Shown: positions 5,571 to 13,397, counted from the stretch's first letter. The stretch is DNA of 21,462 nucleotides from an uncultured Oscillospiraceae bacterium (GCA_910578575.1 CAJTQP010000038.1:1-21462); one strand, 5' to 3'. A program made the numbers and translations. The notes: generated by a model from the sequence alone, not told the origin.

Positions 5571-6755
5571 ATGAAAAAACGAAAACTGACGGTCTGCCTT
5601 TTGGCAGGGGTGTTGGTCCTGGCGGTGTCCGCCGGGGCGGCCTACGGCAGTGTGAATGGTTACGCCGCCTATAAGGACGGGGTGAAGGGTTTGCTGCTGG
5701 GATGCAACAACGTGAGCTTGGCCGGCTACGCGAGCATCTGTGTAGACGGCAAGGAAGTGGTGAAGGACGGCGGAGAATGGACCGTCAACGGCAACGACTC
5801 CGCCCAACATAGCTGGAGCGAGGACCCAGGAGAGCCCCGCTACGAATCCCACAGCGTCACCCTCAACGGCGTGAACATCAGCTACAACTCCGGCATGGAG
5901 CCCCAGACCTACCGCAGCAGAGAGGTGCCCCAGGCGGACACCAACGACCTGACGGATATGGTGAGCATCAACAACGACGACGAGCTGGAGCGCCGGGTGA
6001 CCAACTTCCTGGAGTTGGCCGCCGACACCGTGGTGGGGGACTTGAAGAACAACTTCGTCTCCACCGGCAAGGAGGACGGCGTGAGCCGCTACCAGGTGAG
6101 CATCTCCCAAAACCAGGTGCCCGCCCTCATCAACGCCGGTCTATCCCTGATGGCCTATTCCGAGGCCAGAAGCACCAACGACCAGGTGATCTATGAGGAC
6201 TACCACCGGAGCCTGGCCGCCTTTTATGAGAGCGAGACCGGCAGCGCCGTCTCCCAGGAGCTGTGGAACAACTACCTGGACGGTTACAACGGCGACTGGG
6301 TGGAGGCAAACCAGGAGACCGTGGAGGCCTTTGACCAAGTCCAGCAGAAGTATGCCAATGCCCGCTTCGATTTTCTGAACGGCCAGGGGGGCATCCTCTA
6401 CGTCAGCAAGGACAACCAACAGACCCGCTACGACAACAAGTACGACTTCTATGAGGCCCACCCGGAGGAGTATGCCGACAACTGGGAGGCCTTCATCGGG
6501 GAGGACCTGAGCCTGGAGACGGTGGATTGCAGCTTCGGCGTGGATGACCAGGGCCGCTTAGTAGAGAACACCATCCAGGTCAACTTCGCCACTGTGGACG
6601 TCAGAGGCCAGAGCCATACCCTGGGCTTTACCGTCCACTACACCGCCAAAGACTATGGCAACGCCACCGTGGCGCCCCTGGACGTCACCGGCTGGCGGGA
6701 CATCTCCCAGGAAGAGGAAACCATGGACCCCGTGGCAGCGGACACAGAAGCATAA
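5571..6755 (+). CDS. Exported or membrane-anchored protein, paralogue A
   Basis: The 394-residue protein belongs to no family I can name. It has a basic N-terminus (MKKRKLTV) and one hydrophobic segment (about 7-27) ending in AGAAYGS, a signal peptide or anchor without a lipobox. The remainder is polar, acidic and Asn/Asp/Tyr-rich, so it should lie outside the membrane. The alternating beta-strand pattern with VDGKE and NGVNISYNSGM is vaguely LolA/LppX-like, which is an inference only. It is a clear paralogue of the next gene: the block LAADTVVGDLKNNFV and the stretch NAGLSLMAYS are shared, and the C-terminal thirds align. AAGGAGG precedes the ATG. It is the first gene of the cassette with an ABC transporter and a two-component system. 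Confidence 0.85.
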   Translation: MKKRKLTVCLLAGVLVLAVSAGAAYGSVNGYAAYKDGVKGLLLGCNNVSLAGYASICVDGKEVVKDGGEWTVNGNDSAQHSWSEDPGEPRYESHSVTLNGVNISYNSGMEPQTYRSREVPQADTNDLTDMVSINNDDELERRVTNFLELAADTVVGDLKNNFVSTGKEDGVSRYQVSISQNQVPALINAGLSLMAYSEARSTNDQVIYEDYHRSLAAFYESETGSAVSQELWNNYLDGYNGDWVEANQETVEAFDQVQQKYANARFDFLNGQGGILYVSKDNQQTRYDNKYDFYEAHPEEYADNWEAFIGEDLSLETVDCSFGVDDQGRLVENTIQVNFATVDVRGQSHTLGFTVHYTAKDYGNATVAPLDVTGWRDISQEEETMDPVAADTEA

Positions 6756-6797
6756 GGATCCCAAGGAACAGGGAACGAGGAAAAGGAGGAACCTAAG

Positions 6798-7955
6798 ATG
6801 ATGAAACGGAAAGTGACAGTCTGCCTGGTGGCAGGCGTACTGGTCCTGGCGGTGTCCGCCGGGGCGGCCTTCAGCAGCGTCAACGGCTACGCCGCCTACA
6901 AGAACGGCGCGAAAAAGCTGCTGTTGGAGACGGACAACGTCACCCTCAAAGGCAGCTACAGCATCTCCGTAGATGGCACGCAGCTGGACAAGGTGGATGT
7001 GTCCTATGCCAAGGAAGGCAAGAATTGGGACAGCCGCAGCAGCAAGAATGTCCGGGGAGAGGCCTATGAAGACGTGGATGTGATGTGCGATGGCGTCAAC
7101 ACCTGGTATAGCAGCAGCATGGAGCCCAACACCTATTATAGCTACAAAAACGACGGCCCTGGTTACACCAGCCTCCTGGGCATCGACCAGGACAGCGAGC
7201 TGGAAAAGCGCATGATCACCTTCTTTGAGCTGGCCGCCGACACTGTGGTGGGCGACTTGAAGAACAACTTCGTGGCCGTGGGCAAAGAGGACGGCGTGAG
7301 CAAGTACCAGGTGGACATCGCCCAGAGCCAGGTGCCCGCCGTGGTGAACGCCGGGCTGTCCCTGATGGCCTACTCTACCGCCACCGCCAGCTACAACAGC
7401 GGCGGCTATGTTAGCTGGGAGGACCAGGATAAGACCACCATGGCTCGCTACCAGGAAAAGACCGGGGAGGCGCTCTCCCAGGAGTTGATCGACAACTATA
7501 TCAACGACTACGACGAAGCGTGGGTCGAGGCCAACATGGAGCTTGTGAATGAGTATATCGAGTTCCAGGACGATTTTTTCGACGAGTATTATAACATGGT
7601 GGAGGAGAAGGGCAACAAGGGCGTGCTCTATGTGGCTGCCGATGGCAGCACCACCTATTACGAAAAAGAGAGCGACTACTATGCTGCTTGCCATGGGGAA
7701 GATGCGACGCTCCGCCTGTACAGCATCATGGGCGAGGACATGGCCCTGGAGACCGTGAGCTGCACCTTCGCCGTGGACGACCAAGGCCGCCTGACGGAGA
7801 ATAGCATCACCGCTACCTTCTCCACCAAGGACCTGGAAGGCAAGGCCCACAGCCTGACCCTTACCGCCAACCTCACCGCCAGCGACTACGGCACCACCAA
7901 GGTCCAGCCCCTGAACCTGGAGGGTTGGACGAACCTCAGCCAGGACGACGACTGA
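6798..7955 (+). CDS. Exported or membrane-anchored protein, paralogue B
   Basis: This 385-residue paralogue of the preceding gene lies 42 bases downstream and has its own AAGGAGG. The signal/anchor segment (VCLVAGVLVLAVSAGAAF) and following SVNGYAAYK are almost identical to paralogue A. So are ELAADTVVGDLKNNFV and the end region (METVSCTFAVDDQGRLTEN-like). The first ectodomain third and the acidic middle (YIEFQDDFFDEYYNMVEE) differ. It is therefore a tandem duplication with a conserved anchor and core and diversified exposed parts. The function is unknown. The context (BcrA-like ABC transporter, sensor kinase) suggests binding or sensing of an envelope-active compound, or a role as exporter substrate or partner. 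Confidence 0.85.
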   Translation: MMKRKVTVCLVAGVLVLAVSAGAAFSSVNGYAAYKNGAKKLLLETDNVTLKGSYSISVDGTQLDKVDVSYAKEGKNWDSRSSKNVRGEAYEDVDVMCDGVNTWYSSSMEPNTYYSYKNDGPGYTSLLGIDQDSELEKRMITFFELAADTVVGDLKNNFVAVGKEDGVSKYQVDIAQSQVPAVVNAGLSLMAYSTATASYNSGGYVSWEDQDKTTMARYQEKTGEALSQELIDNYINDYDEAWVEANMELVNEYIEFQDDFFDEYYNMVEEKGNKGVLYVAADGSTTYYEKESDYYAACHGEDATLRLYSIMGEDMALETVSCTFAVDDQGRLTENSITATFSTKDLEGKAHSLTLTANLTASDYGTTKVQPLNLEGWTNLSQDDD

Positions 7956-8004
7956 TGCAAAGTGTCACGTCCCTGAGATCTAACATCTGAAACATCTGGG
8001 AACA

Positions 8005-8029
8005 CCCTGGGGGTACACTGCCCCCAGGG
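8005..8029 (+). other. Intercistronic GC hairpin before the ABC genes
   Basis: A perfect 9-bp stem CCCTGGGGG/CCCCCAGGG (8005-8013/8021-8029, loop of 7) stands between paralogue B and the ABC ATPase. No T-tract follows (GCTTCCTGTG), so it is more likely a processing, stability or partial-attenuation hairpin than a full terminator. Confidence 0.5.
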
Positions 8030-8056
8030 GCTTCCTGTGCGAAAGGAGCTTGCAGC

Positions 8057-8791
8057 GTGGAGACGATCCTGTCACTGGAGCATTTCTCCAAAATCTACCG
8101 CAACGGCCGGGGGGCCAAAAACATCAGCTTCCCCGTGGAGCGGGGCCAGGTGGTGGGCCTGCTGGGCCCCAACGGCTCTGGCAAAACCACCATCATGAAG
8201 GCCATCACTGGCCTCACCACCCCCACCGAGGGGAAGGTGGAGGTGTTCGGCGCGGACATCACCCACGACCGGGAGGGAGCCCTGGGCAAGGTGGGGGCCC
8301 TCATCGAGCAGCCCGCCCTGTATGAGAGTCTCACCGCCTGGGAACACCTGGCCATGGCGGCCCGGTACTACCCCCAGGTGGACAAGGCACGGATGGAGCA
8401 TGTGCTGCAAATGGTGGGCCTGGGGCCCTACGCCAAAGAACGCTGCGGCCGTTTCTCCCTGGGCATGAAGCAGCGCATGGGCCTCGCCCTGGCCCTGCTG
8501 TCGGAGCCGGAGCTGCTGGTGCTGGATGAGCCCACCAACGGCCTGGACATCGAGGCCACCATCGAGGTCCGGGAGATCATCATCGCCCTGGCCAAGGAGA
8601 AGGGGGTCACCTTCCTGGTGGCCAGCCACCTGGCCTCGGAGATCGAAAAGATGTGCTCCCACGTGCTGGTTCTGTATGAGGGGGAGATGATCTCCTTTGA
8701 CACCAAGGAGGAGGCCCTGCGGCTGCACCCCTCCCTGGAGGATTACTTCCTGGACAAGGTCCGGGAGAAAAAGGGCCCTGTGGTGCTGTGA
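8057..8791 (+). CDS. ABC transporter ATP-binding protein (BcrA/antimicrobial peptide type)
   Basis: The 244-residue ATPase has Walker A GPNGSGKTT (37-45), a Q-loop region ALIEQPALYE (81-90), signature FSLGMKQRMG (133-142), Walker B LLVLDEPTNGLD (153-164) and an H-loop histidine (H191 in VASHL). The ALIEQPALY and SLGMKQR forms are characteristic of the BcrA/lantibiotic-export-type subfamily (CcmA group). It starts at a GTG with AAGGAG eight bases upstream and ends 13 bases before the permease gene. It energises the adjacent single-domain permease. The substrate is unknown; resistance to or export of a peptide or lipid-targeting compound is the usual role of the family. Confidence 0.95.
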   Translation: METILSLEHFSKIYRNGRGAKNISFPVERGQVVGLLGPNGSGKTTIMKAITGLTTPTEGKVEVFGADITHDREGALGKVGALIEQPALYESLTAWEHLAMAARYYPQVDKARMEHVLQMVGLGPYAKERCGRFSLGMKQRMGLALALLSEPELLVLDEPTNGLDIEATIEVREIIIALAKEKGVTFLVASHLASEIEKMCSHVLVLYEGEMISFDTKEEALRLHPSLEDYFLDKVREKKGPVVL

Positions 8792-8804
8792 GGAGGGAAA
8801 CGGG

Positions 8805-9557
8805 ATGCAACAGTTTATTGCCAATTTGAAAAACGAGGGGTTCAAACTCAAGAAACGCAAGAAATATTGGGTGTTCCTCATCCTGGGCTGCGTCATCTCC
8901 ATGGCCAGCGCCCTGCGGTTGCTGATCGCCAACTTTATCACCGGCGGCGTGGTCTCGCGGGAGGCCATCCTAGGGGGGCTCATGAACTCCAACCTCTTCT
9001 TTGTAATCGTCCTCTTCCTGCCCCTGATGGCCATCATGGCCTCCTGCGACCTCTTCGTGGCGGAGGAGTCGGACCACACCATCCGCTTTTCCCTCATGCG
9101 TCCGGTGCGCCGGGAGAAGCTGTTTTTCTCCAAAGCCCTGGCGGTGTTCCTTCTGTGCGCCATTGACCTGGCGGTGATCTTCGTGGTCACCACCCTCACC
9201 CAGCTGATCCTGGGGGAGGGCACCAGGGGCATCGCTTCCAGTCTGGGCGCCTGCCTGCTGGACCTGATCCCCCTGGCGGTGCTGGTGTTGTTCTTCGCCC
9301 TGGTGAACCAGTTGGCCAAGAGCGCCAGCCTGACGGTGCTGCTGTGCGTGGTGCTGTACTTGGGGCTGGTGGCCCTGGGGACCTATCTGCCCTCTGTGGG
9401 GGGCCTGGTGTTTGTGGGCTACCTGCGCTGGCACAACCTGTGGATCGGTACCACCCTGCCCTTCCTGCCCATGCTGTCTCGCATCGGGCTGCTGGCGGGA
9501 TATGGCCTGGTGTTTGCCTGCGGGGGCTACTTACTCTTCGAGCGGAAGGAAGCATAA
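8805..9557 (+). CDS. ABC-2 type transporter permease
   Basis: The 250-residue membrane protein has six predicted helices, at about 22-45, 62-85, 108-135, 148-175, 182-205 and 222-243. A cytoplasmic basic N-terminus (NLKNEGFKLKKRKKYW) and the turn DLFVAEESDHTIRFSLMRPVRREKLFFSK match ABC-2 permeases of the BcrB/NatB type. The start at 8805 has AGGAGGG seven bases upstream; an open frame extends further upstream inside the ATPase gene but has no start signal. It is the partner of the preceding ATPase. The next 284 bases hold a folded repeat element before the histidine kinase. Confidence 0.93.
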   Translation: MQQFIANLKNEGFKLKKRKKYWVFLILGCVISMASALRLLIANFITGGVVSREAILGGLMNSNLFFVIVLFLPLMAIMASCDLFVAEESDHTIRFSLMRPVRREKLFFSKALAVFLLCAIDLAVIFVVTTLTQLILGEGTRGIASSLGACLLDLIPLAVLVLFFALVNQLAKSASLTVLLCVVLYLGLVALGTYLPSVGGLVFVGYLRWHNLWIGTTLPFLPMLSRIGLLAGYGLVFACGGYLLFERKEA

Positions 9558-9566
9558 AGTTTTCGT

Positions 9567-9776
9567 CCACCTTTTTCAGCCGAAGCGCGGAGCCGTCGTG
9601 AGCAGCGGGCTAAGACCCGGAGCGCAGGCGAAGCCCAAGGAGGGGCCGTAGGCCCCGGATGGGTTCGCCGGAGTCGGAGGGGCTTAGAGCCGCGTCGCGA
9701 ACAGGCGTAGCGTGACACCACAAAGGTGGCGGAGTCCAGAGGCAGAGCCTCTGGCCAGGTTTGGGCGGGAGCCCAA
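9567..9776. repeat. Multi-stem intergenic repeat-like element inside the cassette
   Basis: The gap 9558-9841 has no gene but dense secondary structure. An outer pair CCACCTTT/AAAGGTGG (9567-9574/9722-9729) closes a nested set: CTAAG/CTTAG (9610-9614/9683-9687), GGCGAA(G)CCC/GGGTTCGCC (9627-9636/9661-9669) and GGGGCC/GGCCCC (9642-9647/9651-9656). Two further hairpins follow: CCAGAGGC/GCCTCTGG (9736-9743/9747-9754) and TTGGGC/GCCCAA (9761-9766/9771-9776). No T-tract terminates any stem. The layout resembles dispersed, non-coding, MITE-like or REP-like elements of clostridial genomes. A second copy is not in this window. Confidence 0.6.
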
Positions 9777-9841
9777 CCGAACGACCGTTCTCTCTTAAGG
9801 TACGCGGCGGCGTGAACTCGAAAACAAAAGGAGGCCGCACC

Positions 9842-10990
9842 ATGTATAAAAAAATCACCCTCCGCCAGCGCTTCCTTCAAACCGGGCTGCTGATGCTCCT
9901 GCTGTCCCTGATCATCGGCGTGGGCCTGAGCGTCACGCTGCTGGTGCTCTTTTCCGCCAACAACCCCCAGGGGGAGGAGTTCCTCTATACCCTTTTGCAG
10001 CTACTGGCAGGCCAGTTGGAGGGCCCCGGCGGGATGTTGCCCTATATCATCCTGGGGGTGATCCTGCTGTGCCTGGCGGTGGCCATCGTGTGTGTGGCCC
10101 TCACCTCCCGGCTCACCGGGCGCCTGGCGGCCACCTTGAAAACCCTGCGCCAGGCGGCGGACAACCTGCGGATGGGGGACTTGAATTTTGAGATTTTGAG
10201 CTGTCCCGAACGGGAGCTGGATGCCCTGTGCCAGTCCCTGGAGAGCGTCCGGCGGCAGATGAAGGAGGCCGCAGCCAAGCAGGCCCGCGCCCAGCAGGAG
10301 CGGGGCCTGTTGATGGCCAACCTCTCCCACGATCTGCGCACCCCCATCACCGTCATCAAGGGCTATGTGGAGGGAATCAAGGACGGCATCGCCTCCACCG
10401 AGGAGAAGCGGGACCACTATTTGGAGACCATTTACAACAAGACCCTGGCCCTGGAACAGCTGGTGGGGGACATGCGGGACTTTTCCGAATATGAATTGGG
10501 GCGGATGCAGTACCAATTCGAGCCGGTGGACCTCACCGCCTTCTTGCAGGACCTCTCCGAGGAGTACCACTTGGAGTTGGAGGGGGCGGGCATGGGCTTC
10601 CGGGTCCAGCTCCCGGACCAGCGGGTGCCGGTGCTGGCGGATCCCCGAAAGCTGAAGCGGGTGCTGGACAATTTGATTTCCAACGCGGTGAAGTACGGCC
10701 GCCCAGAGGGGGACGTGTCCCTCTCCGCCCAGCACTACCAGGGTGGGGTCATCGTCCAGGTGTCGGACAACGGCAAGGGCATCAGCCCCCAGGCCATGGA
10801 GCATATTTTCGACAGCTTTTACCGGGAGGATACCGCCCGGAGCAGTAAGGTCCCCGGCAGCGGCCTGGGCCTTGCCATTTGCAAAAGTATCCTGGAGAGC
10901 CACCGGGGGAAAATTTGGCTCACCAGCCGGGAGGGGGAGGGCACCGACGCCTTCCTCTACCTACCATTGACAAAGGAGGCCGCAGGATGA
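9842..10990 (+). CDS. Sensor histidine kinase
   Basis: The 382-residue two-helix sensor kinase has TM1 about 14-38, a short outside loop of about 27 residues and TM2 about 66-88. A HAMP-like linker follows (89-140), then the dimerisation/phosphoacceptor box ANLSHDLRTPITVIKGY with H163. The N box is DNLISNAVKYG (276-286), G1 is DNGKGI (309-314), the F box FDSFYRED and G2 GSGLGL (340-344). The start is the ATG with AAAGGAGG upstream, after the repeat element. It ends in an ATGA overlap with the response regulator. The very short sensor loop suggests signal input from the membrane or a partner (ABC permease or surface paralogues) rather than direct ligand binding, which is an inference. Confidence 0.95.
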   Translation: MYKKITLRQRFLQTGLLMLLLSLIIGVGLSVTLLVLFSANNPQGEEFLYTLLQLLAGQLEGPGGMLPYIILGVILLCLAVAIVCVALTSRLTGRLAATLKTLRQAADNLRMGDLNFEILSCPERELDALCQSLESVRRQMKEAAAKQARAQQERGLLMANLSHDLRTPITVIKGYVEGIKDGIASTEEKRDHYLETIYNKTLALEQLVGDMRDFSEYELGRMQYQFEPVDLTAFLQDLSEEYHLELEGAGMGFRVQLPDQRVPVLADPRKLKRVLDNLISNAVKYGRPEGDVSLSAQHYQGGVIVQVSDNGKGISPQAMEHIFDSFYREDTARSSKVPGSGLGLAICKSILESHRGKIWLTSREGEGTDAFLYLPLTKEAAG

Positions 10991-11679
10991 ATATTCTCAT
11001 CATTGAAGACGACCAGAGCGTGGGCGAGCTGGAGCGGGATTATCTGGAGATGAGCGGGGGCTTCCACTGCACCCTGTGTACCGACGGCACCGTGGGCCTC
11101 CAGGAGGCCCTGGCAGGGGATTGGGCCATGGTCATTGTGGACGTGATGCTCCCCGGCCTCAGCGGCTTTGAGATCTGCCGCCGCCTCCGGGAGGAGAAGG
11201 ACGTGCCGGTGATGATTATCTCCGCCCTGGCGGACGACATCGACAAGGTCCGTGGCCTGGGCCTGGGGGCGGATGACTACATCACAAAGCCCTTCAGCCC
11301 CAGTGAGCTGGTGGCGCGGGTGAAAGGCCATATCCAGCGCTACCAGCGCCTGGTGGGGGGCCGGGAGAAGCCCAAAGAGGAGGTCCTGCGCATCCGGGGC
11401 CTGGAGATCGACCGGGCCGCCCGGCGGGTGTGGGTGAACGGCCGGGAGCAGACCATGACCGGCAAGGAGTATGACTTGCTGCTGTTCCTGGCGGAAAACC
11501 CCGACACCGTGTTCTCCAAGGACCGCCTGTTCAGCCGGGTCTGGGGCACCGACGCCTGTGGGGACCCCTCTACCGTGACGGTGCATATCAAACACATCCG
11601 AGACAAGATCGAGACCAACCCCGACCATATCCAGTATATTGAGACTGTCTGGGGGGTGGGGTATCGGTTCCGGGGGTGA
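10987..11679 (+). CDS. OmpR/PhoB-family response regulator
   Basis: The 230-residue regulator has a receiver domain (1-120) with acidic pocket EDD (7-9), phosphoacceptor D52 in VDVMLPGLSG, the switch serine in MIISA (S79) and K101 in ITKPF. A winged-helix effector domain follows (about 130-229; MTGKEYDLLLFLAENPDTVFSKDRL, TVTVHIKHIRDKIE, VWGVGYRF). The start ATG overlaps the kinase stop (ATGA), with GGAGG upstream within the kinase gene. Placing kinase before regulator is the reverse of the commonest order. It probably controls the upstream cassette; a likely target is the extended -10 promoter near 5515. Confidence 0.96.
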   Translation: MNILIIEDDQSVGELERDYLEMSGGFHCTLCTDGTVGLQEALAGDWAMVIVDVMLPGLSGFEICRRLREEKDVPVMIISALADDIDKVRGLGLGADDYITKPFSPSELVARVKGHIQRYQRLVGGREKPKEEVLRIRGLEIDRAARRVWVNGREQTMTGKEYDLLLFLAENPDTVFSKDRLFSRVWGTDACGDPSTVTVHIKHIRDKIETNPDHIQYIETVWGVGYRFRG

Positions 11680-11693
11680 GGCTGGACAGAAAT

Positions 11694-11717
11694 ATTCCGA
11701 AATGGGAATCTTTTCTT
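11694..11717 (+). terminator. Weak terminator candidate after the response regulator
   Basis: ATTCC/GGAAT (11694-11698/11705-11709) is followed by CTTTTCTT. The stem is only five pairs, so termination would be partial at best. Confidence 0.3.
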
Positions 11718-11770
11718 GCGGTTCAGCGCCCATGTTCTGTATTGGGAATACTTTTGGAGGGGATCACAGC

Positions 11771-12358
11771 ATGCACATCGAACAATTCGTCATGGCCTAC
11801 CAGGTGGAACAGGACCGCCTCCGGGCGATGCTGCCGGAGGACTTCAGCTCCCTGCGCCCCGTCCTGCGCATCAACGCCGAGCTTCGCGGCAGGGCCGGGG
11901 AGGAGACGGTATACCTGGAACTGAACACCCCTGTGGAGGGCCGGGGCAAGCGGGGATGGCTGAACGTGGCCAACTGGCAGAGCCCCGTGTTCTCCTATAA
12001 ACGCCAGGGGAAGGCCACCACCTTCCGCAGCGAGTTTTTGGAAATCACCTACACCGCCGTAGGCATCACCGGCGGCTGCCCGGCAGAGGGGGACAACGCC
12101 GGCTGCTTCTTCCTCCCTGACGGCTTCGTCCCCGCGGAGACGATCGGGGAGAACAAGGAGTTCTGCGACTGTACCTTTGCCTGGCACTTCGCCCCAGGGG
12201 ATGCCCAGGGGGAGATGGTAGGGGGCAAGACCCTCCCTGCGATCCCCACAGAATCGAAGCACCAGTACCCCAGGGAGCCCCTCACCCCCCAGGGGGCGGC
12301 GCGGATTCCCTGTGAACAGATCTTGGGGTCTTACGTGGTGCGATTTCAGCGGCCATAA
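11771..12358 (+). CDS. Conserved-looking protein of unknown function
   Basis: The 195-residue soluble protein begins MHIEQFVMAYQVEQDRLRAMLPEDF and continues LRPVLRINAELRG. The opening (a ligand-like LPEDF.SLRPVL.INAE pattern) and a later FRSEFLEITYTAVG recall acetoacetate-decarboxylase/YqjF-like beta-barrel proteins. I cannot confirm this, and no catalytic lysine can be assigned. Six cysteines are spread along the chain, including CDCTF near residue 132. The start has GGAGGGG nine bases upstream. It follows the response regulator by 91 bases with only a weak terminator between, so partial read-through from the cassette is possible. It shares a bidirectional terminator with rubrerythrin. Confidence 0.8.
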   Translation: MHIEQFVMAYQVEQDRLRAMLPEDFSSLRPVLRINAELRGRAGEETVYLELNTPVEGRGKRGWLNVANWQSPVFSYKRQGKATTFRSEFLEITYTAVGITGGCPAEGDNAGCFFLPDGFVPAETIGENKEFCDCTFAWHFAPGDAQGEMVGGKTLPAIPTESKHQYPREPLTPQGAARIPCEQILGSYVVRFQRP

Positions 12359-12364
12359 GAACAG

Positions 12365-12410
12365 AAAAGCCCCGCGGTCCATTCCATCGAAATGGACTGC
12401 GGGGCTTTGT
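12365..12410. terminator. Bidirectional terminator between convergent genes
   Basis: A stem AAAGCCCCGC/GCGGGGCTTT (12366-12375/12399-12408) extends inward by GTCCATT/AATGGAC. It has TTTTCTGTTCTT on the minus side and TTTGT on the plus side. It terminates both the unknown protein and rubrerythrin. Confidence 0.85.
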
Positions 12411-12421
12411 GCTGCAAGGCG

Positions 12422-12964
12422 TCAATAGTTTTGCGCCCGGAGTTCAAAGAAGCTCTGGGGATGGTTGCAGACTGGGCAGCGTTCCGGGGCCTTGGTGCCC
12501 ACCACGATGTGGCCGCAGTTGCGGCACTCCCAGACCTGGATGTCGCTTTTGGCAAAGACGGCTGCGGTCTCCACATTTTTCAACAGGGCCCGGTAGCGCT
12601 CCTCATGGTGCTTTTCGATCTCCCCCACCATGCGGAACTTCTTGGCCAGTTCTGGGAAACCCTCCGCCTCGGCAGTCCTGGCAAAGCCGGCGTACATGTC
12701 CGTCCACTCATAGTTCTCCCCTTGGGCGGCGGAGAGGAGGTTGGCGGCGGTGTCGCCAATGCCGTTCAATTCCTGGAACCACAGCTTGGCGTGGGCCCGT
12801 TCATTCTCGGCGGTCTCCAAAAACAGGGCGGCAATTTGCTCAAAGCCCTCCCGCTTGGCCACAGAGGCAAAAAAGGTGTACTTGTTCCGGGCCTCGGATT
12901 CGCCGGAAAAGGCGGTGCGGAGGTTTTTCTCCGTCTGGGTGCCGGCGTAGTTGGCGTTTGACAT
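12422..12964 (-). CDS. rbr: Rubrerythrin
   Basis: The 180-residue rubrerythrin has a four-helix ferritin-like domain with carboxylate ligands in FSGESEARNKY (about 20-29), ENERAH (E55xxH58) and EIEKHHEERY (E117xxH120). A C-terminal rubredoxin domain follows with C147xxC150 and C163xxC166. The family reduces hydrogen peroxide in anaerobes using NADH-derived electrons through rubredoxin-type iron. The ATG at 12964 is chosen: AGGAGG is nine bases upstream, whereas a TTG two codons earlier would have only three. It is monocistronic, with TACAAT upstream (12995-13000) and a terminator. Together with the neighbouring HxlR/oxidoreductase genes it gives the region an oxidative-stress flavour. Confidence 0.97.
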   Translation of the reverse strand: MSNANYAGTQTEKNLRTAFSGESEARNKYTFFASVAKREGFEQIAALFLETAENERAHAKLWFQELNGIGDTAANLLSAAQGENYEWTDMYAGFARTAEAEGFPELAKKFRMVGEIEKHHEERYRALLKNVETAAVFAKSDIQVWECRNCGHIVVGTKAPERCPVCNHPQSFFELRAQNY

Positions 12965-13040
12965 GGTCAATCTCCTCCTTTGGTGTTTGGATTCATTGTA
13001 CCCAAAGGGGGGAGAGAAAAACCGTGAAGGGTGGAACGCC

Positions 13041-13364
13041 TCAGGTATTTTGGGCCTGATAGGCGGTGCCCCAGTTCTCCATCACGTCCAGGACAGGCTT
13101 CAGGCTCCGGCCCAGCTCCGTGAGGCTGTACTCCACCCGCGGGGGCACTTCGGGGTAGACGGTCCGCTGCAACAGGCCGTTGGCCTCCATCTGCCGCAGT
13201 TGGGCGGTGAGCACCTTTTGGCTTACCCCGTGGATGGACTTTTTCAGCTCCCCGAAGCGCTTGGTGCCGGGCATCAGGTCCCGGAGGATCAGCACCTTCC
13301 ACTTGTCGCTGATGAGGGTCAGGGTGGTCTCCACCGGACAGGCCGGTAAGGTTTTTTCTGTCAT
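13041..13364 (-). CDS. HxlR family winged-helix transcriptional regulator
   Basis: The 107-residue HxlR-type regulator has the conserved N-terminal cysteine in ACPVETTLTLISDKWKVLIL (C9). RFGELKKSIHGVSQKVLTAQLRQME is the recognition helix region, and VEYSLTELGRSLKPVLD forms the wing and dimer helix. HxlR proteins often sense aldehydes, quinones or disulfide stress through that cysteine and control a neighbouring oxidoreductase. The ATG at 13364 has GGGAGG eight bases upstream; the open frame continues upstream without a signal. It is divergent from an NAD(P)-binding oxidoreductase, with inverted repeats in between, the typical arrangement for a dedicated regulator. Confidence 0.94.
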   Translation of the reverse strand: MTEKTLPACPVETTLTLISDKWKVLILRDLMPGTKRFGELKKSIHGVSQKVLTAQLRQMEANGLLQRTVYPEVPPRVEYSLTELGRSLKPVLDVMENWGTAYQAQNT

Positions 13365-13397
13365 GTTTGCCGCCTCCCATGGTTTTTCGTTGCGTTC

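Noticed and set aside
6558..7850. 430-codon minus-strand open frame
   Set aside because: It is antisense to the two paralogous surface-protein genes, rich in His/Val/Leu as expected from the complement of GC-rich coding DNA, and lacks a start signal.
8005..8029. Full intrinsic terminator before the ABC genes
   Set aside because: The stem is strong but the downstream sequence lacks a T-run, and the ABC gene has no separate promoter in view; kept as an intercistronic hairpin instead.
8072..9319. 415-codon minus-strand open frame
   Set aside because: It is the complement of the ABC ATPase and permease genes, which have full motifs on the plus strand.
9527..9880. Minus-strand open frame of 117 codons across the permease-kinase gap
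   Set aside because: It overlaps the folded repeat element, is Arg/Pro/Ser-rich without a recognisable fold or ribosome binding site, and is better explained by GC-rich structured DNA.
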